64,000 nt of DNA from the NCBI RefSeq assembly GCF_013283875.1, contig NZ_CP054139.1:3348001-3412000 (forward strand), written 5' to 3'. This document shows positions 1-7,636 of the stretch, in pieces. The notes below the pieces were generated by a model that was not told the DNA's origin, made no database searches, and was given only the letters and a program-made list of their open reading frames with translations. The position numbers and the translations under genes are program-made. Numbering within the stretch: position 1 is the stretch's first letter; every line of letters starts with the position of its first letter. This stretch comes from Mucilaginibacter mali (GTDB lineage: Bacteria > Bacteroidota > Bacteroidia > Sphingobacteriales > Sphingobacteriaceae).

Positions 1-1
1 A

Positions 2-895
2 TCCGCCCGCGATTTGGGTACTGAAGGGGCGATGTATGATGATGTGGGCTTAAAAGAAGCCATTAACAAAGGGGTGATCCCTGGTCCGCGGCTACAGGTG
101 GCTACCCGGGCTATCGTGGCTACCGGTAGCTATGGACCTAAAGGTTATAACGATCAAACCGAAGCCGGCATCCCCAAAGGTGCTGAAGAAGCCGATGGTG
201 TTGACGCGCTTACCCGGGTGGTACGGTCGCAAATTGGCAATGGCGCCGATGTGGTAAAACTTTATGCTGATTACCGCTGGGGCGCAAATGAAACGGCGGC
301 ACCAACTTTTACTGTTGATGAACTGAAACTGGCCGTGCAGGTGGCTTCAAGCAGTGGCAGGTACGTAGTGGTACATTCCAGTACCGAAGAGGGCATGCGC
401 CGCAGCATTGAAGCCGGTGTGCGTACCATTGAACACGGCGACGGAGGAACGCCCGAACTATTTAAGCTGATGAAGGAAAAAGGCATAGCCCTGTGCCCAA
501 CCCTCAACGCCACCGAATCGATATCGAGCTACAAAGGCTGGAAAAAAGGCACCGACCCTGATCCAAGCGGCGTTAAGCAGAAACACAAGATATTTACCGA
601 CGCGCTGAAAGCCGGCGTTACCATTTGCATGGGCGGCGATGTGGGCGTATTTGCCCATGGCGATAATGCCAACGAGATGCTACTGATGGTAGAGTATGGC
701 ATGAAACCGTTGGATGTGCTGCGGTCGGCCACATCGGTGAACGCGCTGCAATTTGGCATGAAGAATTTGGGCGAGATAAAATCACTGTTCACCGCCGACC
801 TGATTGCTGTAGATGGCGACCCATCTACCGATATTAAGGCGGTGAAACAGATAAAACTGGTAATGAAGGATGGTGTAATTTATAAACAGCCCTAA
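2..895 (+). CDS. metal-dependent amidohydrolase (imidazolonepropionase-like), 5' end outside window
   Basis: The frame is open from base 2, and the residues before the first possible start (SARDLGTEGAM) already match the family, so the true start lies upstream of the window. Visible amidohydrolase landmarks are a histidine in VVVHSSTEEG, the next in RTIEHGDGG, and the aspartate of GGDVGVFAHG, which would bind the active-site metal. The C-terminus (DLIAVDGDP, VMKDGVIYK) is the usual beta-sandwich return of amidohydrolases related to imidazolonepropionase and Xaa-Pro dipeptidases. These enzymes hydrolyse C-N bonds in cyclic amides or peptides; the substrate cannot be read from the sequence. Any secretion signal would be in the missing N-terminus. 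It ends two bases before the GNAT gene, so the two are probably cotranscribed. Confidence 0.85.
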   Translation, partial: SARDLGTEGAMYDDVGLKEAINKGVIPGPRLQVATRAIVATGSYGPKGYNDQTEAGIPKGAEEADGVDALTRVVRSQIGNGADVVKLYADYRWGANETAAPTFTVDELKLAVQVASSSGRYVVVHSSTEEGMRRSIEAGVRTIEHGDGGTPELFKLMKEKGIALCPTLNATESISSYKGWKKGTDPDPSGVKQKHKIFTDALKAGVTICMGGDVGVFAHGDNANEMLLMVEYGMKPLDVLRSATSVNALQFGMKNLGEIKSLFTADLIAVDGDPSTDIKAVKQIKLVMKDGVIYKQP

Positions 896-897
896 AA

Positions 898-1434
898 ATG
901 ACCATCGATTTAAACCCATTCCCGGTACTGGCAACAGACCGGCTTGTATTGCGTAAGCTAGACCTATCGGATAACGAAGCATTGTTAAAGCTACGCTCGG
1001 ATGAAAGCGTGAACCGTTATCTCGACCGACCACCAACTAACAGTATCGCCGATGCTGAAGCTTTCATACATAAGATAGCCGCTATCATACAAAACCAACA
1101 CGGCATCTATTGGGCCATCACCCTGAAAGATGAAGATGCGCTTATCGGCACTATCTGCTTTTGGAATTTTAATCACGAAAAACGAATGGCTGATATTGGC
1201 TATGAACTTATGCCTCAATACCAGGGACAGGGGTTTATGCAGGAAGCACTTGCCAAAGTCTTAGCCTACGCGTTCGATACCATGCAGTTGAAGGTTATTA
1301 CCGGGCTTATACATCCGGAAAATGAAAGATCCATACAAGCGCTAAAGCGGAATGGTTTTATTTTGGATAAAACCAATGAAATTGTGAGTAAAGAAGATGC
1401 GGGTGTAGAAGCCGTTTATGTGCTGAATAAATAA
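898..1434 (+). CDS. GNAT family N-acetyltransferase (RimJ/RimL-like)
   Basis: A 178-residue protein of typical length for the Acetyltransf_3 branch of GNAT enzymes, which move an acetyl group from acetyl-CoA to an amine. The N-terminus TDRLVLRKLDLSDNEALL is the classic first strand and helix of RimJ/RimL-like proteins. IGYELMPQYQGQGFMQEAL holds the acetyl-CoA pyrophosphate loop (Q-G-Q-G-F), and HPENERSIQALKRNGF is the conserved C-terminal segment. The start codon follows the stop of the amidohydrolase almost directly. The acceptor may be a protein N-terminus or a small amine; the sequence does not decide. Confidence 0.88.
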   Translation: MTIDLNPFPVLATDRLVLRKLDLSDNEALLKLRSDESVNRYLDRPPTNSIADAEAFIHKIAAIIQNQHGIYWAITLKDEDALIGTICFWNFNHEKRMADIGYELMPQYQGQGFMQEALAKVLAYAFDTMQLKVITGLIHPENERSIQALKRNGFILDKTNEIVSKEDAGVEAVYVLNK

Positions 1435-1453
1435 TATCCTGTAGTAATAAAAA

Positions 1454-1484
1454 TTTAATCCAGCATCATTTTTACGTATATTTG
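1454..1484 (+). promoter_or_regulatory. Bacteroidota-type promoter for the vapBC-like pair
   Basis: A TTTA box at 1454-1457 and a perfect TATATTTG box at 1477-1484 are separated by exactly 19 bases, matching the Bacteroidota sigma consensus TTTG-N19-TAnnTTTG with one mismatch. The antitoxin start lies 25 bases downstream. No operator palindrome was recognised, although VapB proteins usually repress their own promoter. Confidence 0.6.
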
Positions 1485-1509
1485 TGTATAAAATTTAATT
1501 TTTAGGTGT

Positions 1510-1689
1510 ATGAGAACTAATATAGATATAGACGATGCATTGATGCTGAAGGCGCAAAAATTAAGCAAGTTAAAAACCAAAAAAGACGTAGTTGAAAACG
1601 CGTTAAAAATATATGTGCAACTTGAAAATCAAAAAAAACTGCTGGAGCTAAGAGGCAAAGTAGAGATAGACGACGAAGCGTATAAATAA
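1510..1689 (+). CDS. VapB-like type II antitoxin (59 aa)
   Basis: A short gene of 59 codons starting at ATG 1510, directly after a good promoter. The protein begins MRTNIDIDDALMLKAQKLSK, which resembles the N-terminal DNA-binding ribbon-helix-helix strand of VapB antitoxins of the DUF2191 type, followed by a Lys/Glu-rich tail (KKLLELRGKVEIDD) that in this family wraps the toxin. Its TAA stop overlaps the ATG of the downstream PIN-domain gene by one base (TAATG), a translational coupling typical of vapBC operons. Function is inferred mainly from size, position and partner. Confidence 0.75.
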   Translation: MRTNIDIDDALMLKAQKLSKLKTKKDVVENALKIYVQLENQKKLLELRGKVEIDDEAYK

Positions 1690-2087
1690 TGGAGCAGATA
1701 TTAATTGACACCTCTGTCTGGATAAACTTCTTTAAAAACATTAAAACACCGGCTTGCGATTTCTTAGAAAACAATATCGGTAATATGATCATTACTACTT
1801 GCCCAACTATAACACAAGAAGTATTGCAAGGAATAGTATCTGATAAGGAAGAGAAAAAGATAAAGGCATACTTTGACAGCTTTGACCGACTGGTTGAAGA
1901 ACCTTATCAAATCGCCATGGAAGCAGCAGAATTATACAGGTATTTGAGGAAGCATGGGGTCACAATAAGAAAACCTAACGATTGCCTTATAGCAATGTAT
2001 GCCATAAAAAACAATATCCGTTTATTAAATGATGACCGGGATTTTACGTTTATAGCCGACCATACAGCATTGAAACTTGTTGAATAA
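1689..2087 (+). CDS. VapC-like PIN-domain toxin ribonuclease
   Basis: A 132-residue PIN-domain protein. The first acidic residue is in LIDTSVWINFF (Asp7), the fixed opening of VapC toxins. The later acidic positions are in the segment RKPNDCLIAMYA and in LNDDRDF, giving the Mg2+-binding cluster of these site-specific RNases. The length matches the family. It is coupled to the 59-codon antitoxin gene upstream by a one-base overlap, so toxin would be made only with antitoxin. The target RNA (often tRNA or rRNA in VapC proteins) cannot be read from the sequence. It converges on hemJ with a gap of six bases. Confidence 0.88.
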   Translation: MEQILIDTSVWINFFKNIKTPACDFLENNIGNMIITTCPTITQEVLQGIVSDKEEKKIKAYFDSFDRLVEEPYQIAMEAAELYRYLRKHGVTIRKPNDCLIAMYAIKNNIRLLNDDRDFTFIADHTALKLVE

Positions 2088-2093
2088 TGGGAG

Positions 2094-2648
2094 CTACTTC
2101 CCTTCCCTGAAACGCTTGTAAATCTTCACCGCCATCATGATAATGATGGAGAACAGAATAATCCCCACCACGCCGAAGATCCAGTTCAGCGCGCTTTTTA
2201 CCACCACCAGGAAAACAATAGCGAAAAGGAAAATAGTAGCAAGTTCGTTCCAAAGGCGCAGTTGGGTTGATGTCCATTTAAAAACACCGCTGCGCATTTG
2301 CTTTATCTTGCCTTGACAGATGTGGTGATAGGCAATTAAGGCCACTACAAAGGTAAGTTTGATGTGCATCCAGCCCTCGTGCAGTAAGCCGGGCATCACA
2401 TATAACATGGCCAACCCGGCCAGTATGGTAATGAACATGGATGGCACGGCAATCACGTTCCACAGCCGGCGTTCCATTACTTCAAACTGTTCCGAAAGTA
2501 CCTTCCGCTCCAGGTCGGGTTTTTGTTGTGCTTCGGTATGATAGATAAAAAGCCTTACGATATAGAATAAGCCTGCCATCCAGCACACCACAAAAATGAT
2601 GTGCAGGGCTTTAATGTATAGCAGGTATTCGGATAGGAAGGCTCTCAT
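2094..2648 (-). CDS. hemJ: HemJ protoporphyrinogen IX oxidase (CopD/UPF0093 family)
   Basis: A 184-residue membrane protein with four or more hydrophobic helices. The N-terminal segment YIKALHIIFVVCWMAGLFY carries His16, the conserved first-helix histidine that binds haem in HemJ proteins, and is followed by RLFIYH. HemJ converts protoporphyrinogen IX to protoporphyrin IX in the membrane and replaces HemG/HemY in many bacteria. The remote relative CopD is the alternative name such proteins get. Its position at the downstream end of a haem biosynthesis cluster on the same strand supports the HemJ reading strongly. Confidence 0.88.
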   Translation of the reverse strand: MRAFLSEYLLYIKALHIIFVVCWMAGLFYIVRLFIYHTEAQQKPDLERKVLSEQFEVMERRLWNVIAVPSMFITILAGLAMLYVMPGLLHEGWMHIKLTFVVALIAYHHICQGKIKQMRSGVFKWTSTQLRLWNELATIFLFAIVFLVVVKSALNWIFGVVGIILFSIIIMMAVKIYKRFREGK

Positions 2649-2664
2649 ATATTCATTTAACTAT

Positions 2665-2747
2665 GTCATTGCGAGCGATAGCATGGCAATCTCATCGCGT
2701 GTAAACCACCTAAGAGATTGCCGCGTCGCTGCGCTCCTCGCAATGAC
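2665..2747. repeat. palindromic intergenic repeat, family A (GTCATTGCGAG...CTCGCAATGAC)
   Basis: The two ends, GTCATTGCGAG and CTCGCAATGAC, are exact inverted complements, and the interior (GGCAATCTC / GAGATTGCC) pairs too, so the whole 83-base unit could fold into one long hairpin. It lies between hemE and hemJ. A related unit with GTCATAGCGAG ends lies at 37415-37504. Confidence 0.8.
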
Positions 2748-2759
2748 AAACTATTTTAA

Positions 2760-3785
2760 TTAATATCTAAACTCCTTTATCACATCTACGGCGTATTTCA
2801 CATTATCGAACGGAATATCGGGCATAATGCCATGGCCCAGGTTAAAGATGAAGCCATTCTCGCCGCGCATGCGTTCAAACAGGCGATGGATACGTTCTTT
2901 AATTACCTTTTTATCGGCATATAAAATATGTGGATCAAGGTTGCCCTGCACCGCTATGCCTTGCGGCAGGCGGTGTTTGATATCCAACAGGTCAACGTTC
3001 CAGTCTATCGATATCACATCGGGTTTAGCCTCGGCCATTAGCGGCGCGAATACCGAACTACCTTTGCAGAACGATATTACCGGGATATCCTTACGATCCA
3101 GTTGACTGATGATCTCGACAATGTAACGGTGCGAAAACTCTTTGTAATCGTCCCACGCCAGGGCCTGTGCCCAGCTATCAAATATTTGTATAGCGTTAAC
3201 ACCGGCTGCAATTTGCAGGTTCAGGTAACCGGCGGTTACTTTGGCTATTTTAGATAAAAGCTGGTGCGCCAGTTCGGGGTGGTTATGCATTAATAGCTTG
3301 GTCAGCTTAAAATCTTTCGAAGAGCCGCCTTCCACCAAATAACTCATTACCGTAAAAGGCGCGCCCGCAAAACCGATAAGCGGGATGCTGCCATTTAAAC
3401 GCTGCTGTACCACTTTAATCGCATCGGCAACGTATTGCAGCTTATGTACTACTTCGGTATCCAAACGGTCAATATCGGCCTGGGTGCGTACCGGGTTGGC
3501 AAATTTAGGGCCTACACCGGCAGTAAAACTCAGGTCGCCGCCCATGGCTTCGCCTGTTACCAGGATGTCCGAAAAAAGGATAGCGGCATCGATACCCAGC
3601 AGGTCAACCGGCAGCATGGTTACATCGGCAGCAATTTCGGGCGTTTTGCACATCTCCAAAAACGAATACTTGTTCTTGATCTCCCAATATTCGGGCATAA
3701 AACGGCCGGCCTGGCGCATCATCCACACAGGTGGTCGTTCTGTTTTCTCTGAAAATGCGGCTTTAATAAATAATGAGTCTTTCAT
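2760..3785 (-). CDS. hemE: uroporphyrinogen decarboxylase
   Basis: HemE removes the four acetate carboxyls of uroporphyrinogen III to give coproporphyrinogen III in the cytoplasm. The start was set at the ATG giving MKDSLFIKAAF. The in-frame TTG 13 codons further upstream lies inside a dispersed repeat and is unlikely to be used. From this start the protein has 341 residues, the normal HemE length. PPVWMMRQAGRFMPEY near residues 18-33 holds the two conserved arginines of the active-site loop, IDAAILFSDIL carries the catalytic-region aspartate, and GFAGAPFTVMSYL is the third signature. It sits between the TPR membrane protein and hemJ on the same strand. Confidence 0.95.
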   Translation of the reverse strand: MKDSLFIKAAFSEKTERPPVWMMRQAGRFMPEYWEIKNKYSFLEMCKTPEIAADVTMLPVDLLGIDAAILFSDILVTGEAMGGDLSFTAGVGPKFANPVRTQADIDRLDTEVVHKLQYVADAIKVVQQRLNGSIPLIGFAGAPFTVMSYLVEGGSSKDFKLTKLLMHNHPELAHQLLSKIAKVTAGYLNLQIAAGVNAIQIFDSWAQALAWDDYKEFSHRYIVEIISQLDRKDIPVISFCKGSSVFAPLMAEAKPDVISIDWNVDLLDIKHRLPQGIAVQGNLDPHILYADKKVIKERIHRLFERMRGENGFIFNLGHGIMPDIPFDNVKYAVDVIKEFRY

Positions 3786-3792
3786 GTCTTTT

Positions 3793-3828
3793 TTAGATTC
3801 AGGACTTTGAGAATCAGGAGTCAAGACA
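3793..3828. repeat. dispersed repeat family B, copy 1
   Basis: A 36-base unit beginning TTAGATTCAGGA and ending TCAAGACA. A second copy with about 33 of 36 identical bases lies at 36674-36709, 33 kb away. Here it lies directly upstream of hemE and would code the spurious N-terminal extension of that gene. Following bases (to about 3854) are partly inverted copies (ATCTTGATTC, ATCTTGTC). Confidence 0.75.
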
Positions 3829-3872
3829 ATTTATCTTGATTCTTGGATCTTGTCGTCCTGCATCTCTTCTAA

Positions 3873-4397
3873 TTATTTTCGTTTGTTTAATACTTCTTCA
3901 ATTTGCGCAATTACGCTTTTCATTTTGGCGGTTACCTGCTCTTCCTTATCCTTTGCCAGTTGCAGGTAGGCTTGTGCCTTATCATATTTACCGTTGCGGA
4001 TACTGATATTGGCCACGTGCACTAATGCGGCCACATGATCGTTCACGGTACGCAAAGGGTATTGGGCAGCCAACTCATAATGTTGTTCGGCTTCTTCAAA
4101 ATCCTGCTTTTGCATGCAGATGCCGCCCAATATAAACTCATAAAACCCGCGTCGCTTTTTACTGAGCAACCGCGGGTTTTTAATTTGCCTCAGCAGGGCC
4201 TCGGCCGTATCGTAATTTTTTTTATGAAAATGTTTAGCGGCAAGGATAATTGGCCCTTCCTTAAAATACCCCCAAACCAATAAGCCAATAAATACAACTA
4301 CTACGCCCACCAACTCGTACGTATGCTTGTAGGCAAATAACGCGCCCAGCACCAAAAACATCGCTATAACAAAAAGCCTTGCCTTATTAGTGAACAT
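3873..4397 (-). CDS. TPR-containing membrane protein, function unknown
   Basis: A 174-residue protein with two N-terminal membrane helices (about residues 7-20 and 27-43) followed by a cytoplasmic region of tetratricopeptide-like helices. AAKHFHKKNYDTAEALLRQI, MQKQDFEEAEQHYELAAQYP and SIRNGKYDKAQAYLQLAKD each fit the TPR pattern with the A/L-rich small-residue positions. Its ATG overlaps the stop of the response-regulator gene by one base (TAATG), so it is translated from the same message. TPR proteins scaffold protein complexes; a role in organising membrane-associated haem enzymes, or in the neighbouring two-component system, is only a guess from position. Confidence 0.75.
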   Translation of the reverse strand: MFTNKARLFVIAMFLVLGALFAYKHTYELVGVVVVFIGLLVWGYFKEGPIILAAKHFHKKNYDTAEALLRQIKNPRLLSKKRRGFYEFILGGICMQKQDFEEAEQHYELAAQYPLRTVNDHVAALVHVANISIRNGKYDKAQAYLQLAKDKEEQVTAKMKSVIAQIEEVLNKRK

Positions 4398-5101
4398 TAA
4401 TGCTGATTATCGGTAAACTTATAACCTACGCCGCGGATTGAATGGAAATAAACCGGGTTTTTAGGATCGGGTTCGAAATACTTACGGAAAGTAAGGATAA
4501 AGTTATCGATAGTACGGGTTGACGGATAAACGTCGTAATTCCATACGGTTTCCAATATCTGCTCGCGCGATACGGCTTCGTTACGGCGCTCTATCAGCAG
4601 TTTCAGCAGCATGGTTTCTTTCTTGGTCAATGCGGTGATAGAACCGTCTTCGTTCACTAACTCAAACGAGTTAAAGTGAATGGTTTTTTCGCCGATCTTA
4701 TAGCTGTTAAACTCTTTCAGGTCCTCGCCTTTCAGGCCGCGTTTTACCAGGTTGTTCACACGCAGGATCAATTCTTCCAGGTTAAAGGGTTTGGTCAGGT
4801 AATCATCAGCACCTTTTTTAAGGCCCGATATTTTATCCTCGTTGGTATTTTTAGCGGTAAGGAACATGATAGGCACCTCGGTGTTTTCAAGGCGGATGGT
4901 TTCTGCAACCACAAAGCCGTCAACCTCGGGCATCATCACATCAAGGATCACCAGGTTAAAGCGTTCCTCTTTAAATATTTGCAGGGCTTTTTTACCGTTA
5001 TTGGCGGTTGATACTTTATAACCTTCCAATTCAAGGTTAAGTTTGATGGCCTCTAAAAGATGCTCTTCGTCTTCGGCCAGTAAAATTCTTTTTTTAGACA
5101 T
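4397..5101 (-). CDS. OmpR/PhoB-family response regulator
   Basis: A two-domain transcription factor. The receiver domain (residues 1-120) has the acidic pocket LAEDEE, the phospho-acceptor Asp54 in LVILDVMMPEVDG, the threonine in FLTAKN and the lysine in YLTKPF. The C-terminal winged helix (about 130-234) ends with NYDVYPSTRTIDNFILTFRK and HSIRGVGYKF, the standard PhoB-type recognition helix and wing. Start chosen at MSKKRILLAEDE; an ATG two codons earlier is also possible. The sensor kinase lies 155 bases upstream on the same strand and is its likely partner. Its place inside the haem cluster makes haem or redox control plausible but unproven. Confidence 0.92.
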   Translation of the reverse strand: MSKKRILLAEDEEHLLEAIKLNLELEGYKVSTANNGKKALQIFKEERFNLVILDVMMPEVDGFVVAETIRLENTEVPIMFLTAKNTNEDKISGLKKGADDYLTKPFNLEELILRVNNLVKRGLKGEDLKEFNSYKIGEKTIHFNSFELVNEDGSITALTKKETMLLKLLIERRNEAVSREQILETVWNYDVYPSTRTIDNFILTFRKYFEPDPKNPVYFHSIRGVGYKFTDNQH

Positions 5102-5262
5102 GATCATAAGATTTAAAGATCGAGTATGTTGTAAATTTACAGCTATAAGTCAAATTACGTTCCCCTGCACCTTATTCCTTTGTTTATTTACAGCCGTATG
5201 ATAATTGGTTAAGTAAATATAAATTTAAATGACAATTTGTCTTGTTCTATGATACGCTACGG

Positions 5263-6132
5263 TCAAAACACCACCTCAAAAACACTTCCGGCCGGGCGGT
5301 TATCGCGCACGTGTATGGTAGCATCGTGCTTATCCAATACCATCTTTACAATATACAAACCTAATCCTGTGCCTTTAGTATTGCGGGTATCTTCGCTGCC
5401 TACGCGGTAAAAACGCTCGAAAATACGGCCTTTCTCGCTGTCGGCTATACCGATACCCCTGTCGGCCACCTGCAAATAAATATTATTATCCTTACGGAAT
5501 AACTTAACGCCTACCTCTTCGCATGGTTTGGAATATTTAATGGCATTCTCCACCAAATTGGTAACTACCGATGACAGGGCGAACTTATCGCCGGTGATCT
5601 CTATCTTAGGTTCTATCTCGGCGTTGATCAGCTGTTGGTTAAAATCGCATTTATTGATCTGCAGGCGGTTCACCACGCTATCAACCAGTGCAGAAAGGCT
5701 AAAATTCTCCTTTGGGAAGGTGTACGATTGATTTTCGATCTTGGATGCCAGTAACATATTCTCTACCAGGTCATCCAGGCGTTCCACATCAAGCAGGCAT
5801 TTATCAATAAAGCTCAGTATCTGCTGGCGCTCAAGCGTACTGCGCTTGTTGATGGTTTGCAGGTAGAGTTTGATGGAGGCCAGCGGCGATTTCAACTCGT
5901 GTGTAACCGATAGCAGGAAGTTCTTTTTCTGCTCGTGAAGACGGCGCTCTTTATTTACCGATTTATGCAGGCTCCACGCGCCCAGGGCAAATACCAATAC
6001 AAACATCGAACCTTCGCCCAGCACCATGCCTATACGGGTAGGCTGCAGGATCACCAAACGATAGCCCCACCAAAACAGTTGGGCCAGCGCGTAGATAATG
6101 GTAGCGTAAAATATAATAAACGGCCTTTTCAT
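5263..6132 (-). CDS. membrane sensor histidine kinase (HisKA type)
   Basis: A 289-residue kinase with two N-terminal membrane helices (about 5-28 and 40-58) and almost no periplasmic loop, so it probably senses a signal in or near the membrane or from the cytoplasm. The H box is SVTHELKSPLASIKLY with His78. The N box is VVTNLVENAIKYS, the G1 box is VADRGIGIAD, the F box is IFERFYRV and the G2 box is TKGTGLGLYIV, so all ATP-binding elements are present. It is paired with the OmpR-type regulator 155 bases downstream. A 3' neighbour of hemL in the haem cluster. Confidence 0.9.
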   Translation of the reverse strand: MKRPFIIFYATIIYALAQLFWWGYRLVILQPTRIGMVLGEGSMFVLVFALGAWSLHKSVNKERRLHEQKKNFLLSVTHELKSPLASIKLYLQTINKRSTLERQQILSFIDKCLLDVERLDDLVENMLLASKIENQSYTFPKENFSLSALVDSVVNRLQINKCDFNQQLINAEIEPKIEITGDKFALSSVVTNLVENAIKYSKPCEEVGVKLFRKDNNIYLQVADRGIGIADSEKGRIFERFYRVGSEDTRNTKGTGLGLYIVKMVLDKHDATIHVRDNRPAGSVFEVVF

Positions 6133-6134
6133 AA

Positions 6135-6236
6135 ACCCCTCCTAAATCCTCCCCGAAGGGAAGGACTTTTAAAATTGTTAAACTATCAGCTCTCCTGCTT
6201 ATAAAGCCCTCTCCTTAGGAGAGGGTTGGGAGAGGT
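6135..6236. repeat. GC-rich palindromic repeat, family C, running into hemL
   Basis: Two purine/pyrimidine palindromes (CCTCCCCGAAGGGAAGG near 6149-6165 and CCTCTCCTTAGGAGAGG near 6208-6224) flank about 40 AT-rich bases. The distal one lies within the last codons of hemL. Relatives are at 8612-8697 and 57830-57937. Confidence 0.75.
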
Positions 6237-7536
6237 ACACAATATCCAGGCTATCAAATATAGCTAATTTTGTTTTTTCCAGATCATCCATCGTATGGGC
6301 CGATGATATAAAACCAACCTCGTAGCCCGACGGACCTAAATATACCCCACGGTTCAACAATTCCCGGTGGAATATCTTAAAGTATGCCATGCTGGCTGCA
6401 TCAATCTCATCGGCACGGCGGATATGCTCCTGACCGGTAAACGCGAACCAAAATATGGAACCTAACTGGAATATTTTCAAGGTATAACCCTTATCAGCCA
6501 CATATTGCTGAATTGCCGATACAAAAGCTGTGGTTTTGCTTTCCAACTCCTGGTAAAAACCGGGCTTCAACAATTCGGTCAGTTGCGCGATACCAGCCCC
6601 CATAGCTACCGGGTTGCCTGATAATGTACCCGCCTGGTAAACCGGGCCAACTGGCGAGATATTGTCCATAATTGCTGCCGAAGCACCATAAGCGCCCACA
6701 GGCATACCGCCGCCGATGATCTTGCCATAAGTGATAATATCTGGCTGTATGCCATACAGACCCGCAGCACCTTCGAAACCCACCCGAAAGCCCGAGATCA
6801 CCTCGTCGAAGATCAGCATTGTGCCATTTTGGCTGCATTGATCACGCAGGAATTGCAGGAAGTCCTGCTCCTGCAACAACAGACCGTTATTAGCCGGGAT
6901 AGGCTCGATAATTATGGCCGCTATCTGATCTTTAAATTCCGCAAAGGCTTTTTGCAGGGCATCTTTATCATTAAGGGCGATAACGATGGTTTCATCAGCA
7001 AAAGACTTGGGTACACCTGCCGATGATGTTTCGCCAAAGGTAATCAGGCCAGAGCCTGCCTTAACCAGCAGCGCGTCGGTATGGCCATGGTAGCAACCCT
7101 CAAATTTTAGTATCTTATCGCGCTTGGTATAACCGCGGGCCAGCCTGATAGCCGACATTACGGCCTCGGTACCCGAACTTACAAAGCGGATCTTTTCGAT
7201 GAATTTATTGTTGGTCAGTATCAACTCGGCCAGTTCGTTCTCTAAAGCGGTAGGTGCGCCGAACGACATGCCGTTCTGCATTACTTCGGTCACCTTTTCG
7301 CGCACGGCCGGATGGTTATGGCCCAGGATCAACGGGCCCCACGATCCGCAAAAGTCGATAAACTCGTTCCCATCAGCATCCCATATATGGCTGCCATTAC
7401 CTTTTTGGATAAACAGCGGCGTGCCATAAACTGATTTAAATGCCCGCACCGGTGAGTTTACCCCACCCGGAAAAAACGTCTTTGCTTTCTCGTACAACTC
7501 GGCAGATTTGGTTCTGCTGATATCTTTTACTTGCAT
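6199..7536 (-). CDS. hemL: glutamate-1-semialdehyde 2,1-aminomutase
   Basis: HemL isomerises glutamate-1-semialdehyde to 5-aminolevulinate with pyridoxal/pyridoxamine phosphate, the second step of the C5 pathway after HemA. PLP-binding Lys272 is in ITYGKIIGGGMPVGAYG, the cofactor aspartate is in LIFDEVISGFR (Asp244), and SSGTEAVMSAIRLARG is the family signature near residue 120. The N-terminus SRTKSAELYEKAKTFFPGGV is also typical. The protein has 445 residues, about a dozen more than usual. The excess is the tail SQPSPKERAL, which is encoded by a palindromic intergenic repeat, so the natural end was probably near DSLDIVYL. Confidence 0.95.
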   Translation of the reverse strand: MQVKDISRTKSAELYEKAKTFFPGGVNSPVRAFKSVYGTPLFIQKGNGSHIWDADGNEFIDFCGSWGPLILGHNHPAVREKVTEVMQNGMSFGAPTALENELAELILTNNKFIEKIRFVSSGTEAVMSAIRLARGYTKRDKILKFEGCYHGHTDALLVKAGSGLITFGETSSAGVPKSFADETIVIALNDKDALQKAFAEFKDQIAAIIIEPIPANNGLLLQEQDFLQFLRDQCSQNGTMLIFDEVISGFRVGFEGAAGLYGIQPDIITYGKIIGGGMPVGAYGASAAIMDNISPVGPVYQAGTLSGNPVAMGAGIAQLTELLKPGFYQELESKTTAFVSAIQQYVADKGYTLKIFQLGSIFWFAFTGQEHIRRADEIDAASMAYFKIFHRELLNRGVYLGPSGYEVGFISSAHTMDDLEKTKLAIFDSLDIVYLSQPSPKERAL

Positions 7537-7539
7537 ATT

Positions 7540-7636
7540 TTTAGCTTAAAGCTAAAAGCACAAGGCTTAAAGCTTTTGATCTTCTTATTTATAATTATTC
7601 TTTCGGCTTTCAGCCTTAAGCTTTTAGCTTTCCGCT
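7540..7636. repeat. AAGCTTTAAAGC-type intergenic repeat, family D
   Basis: The spacer between hemL and hemB begins with the near-palindrome TTTAGCTTAAAGCTAAA and ends with TTCGGCTTTCAGCCTTAAGC and CTTTTAGCTTTCCGC. These lines form several overlapping stem-loops. A 17-base piece (7601-7617) recurs as its inverted complement inside ispG at 20440-20456. Confidence 0.7.

Noticed and set aside
1510..2087. Phage-defence island
   Set aside because: The vapBC and relE pairs lie far apart, with no restriction, Abi or other defence genes around either.
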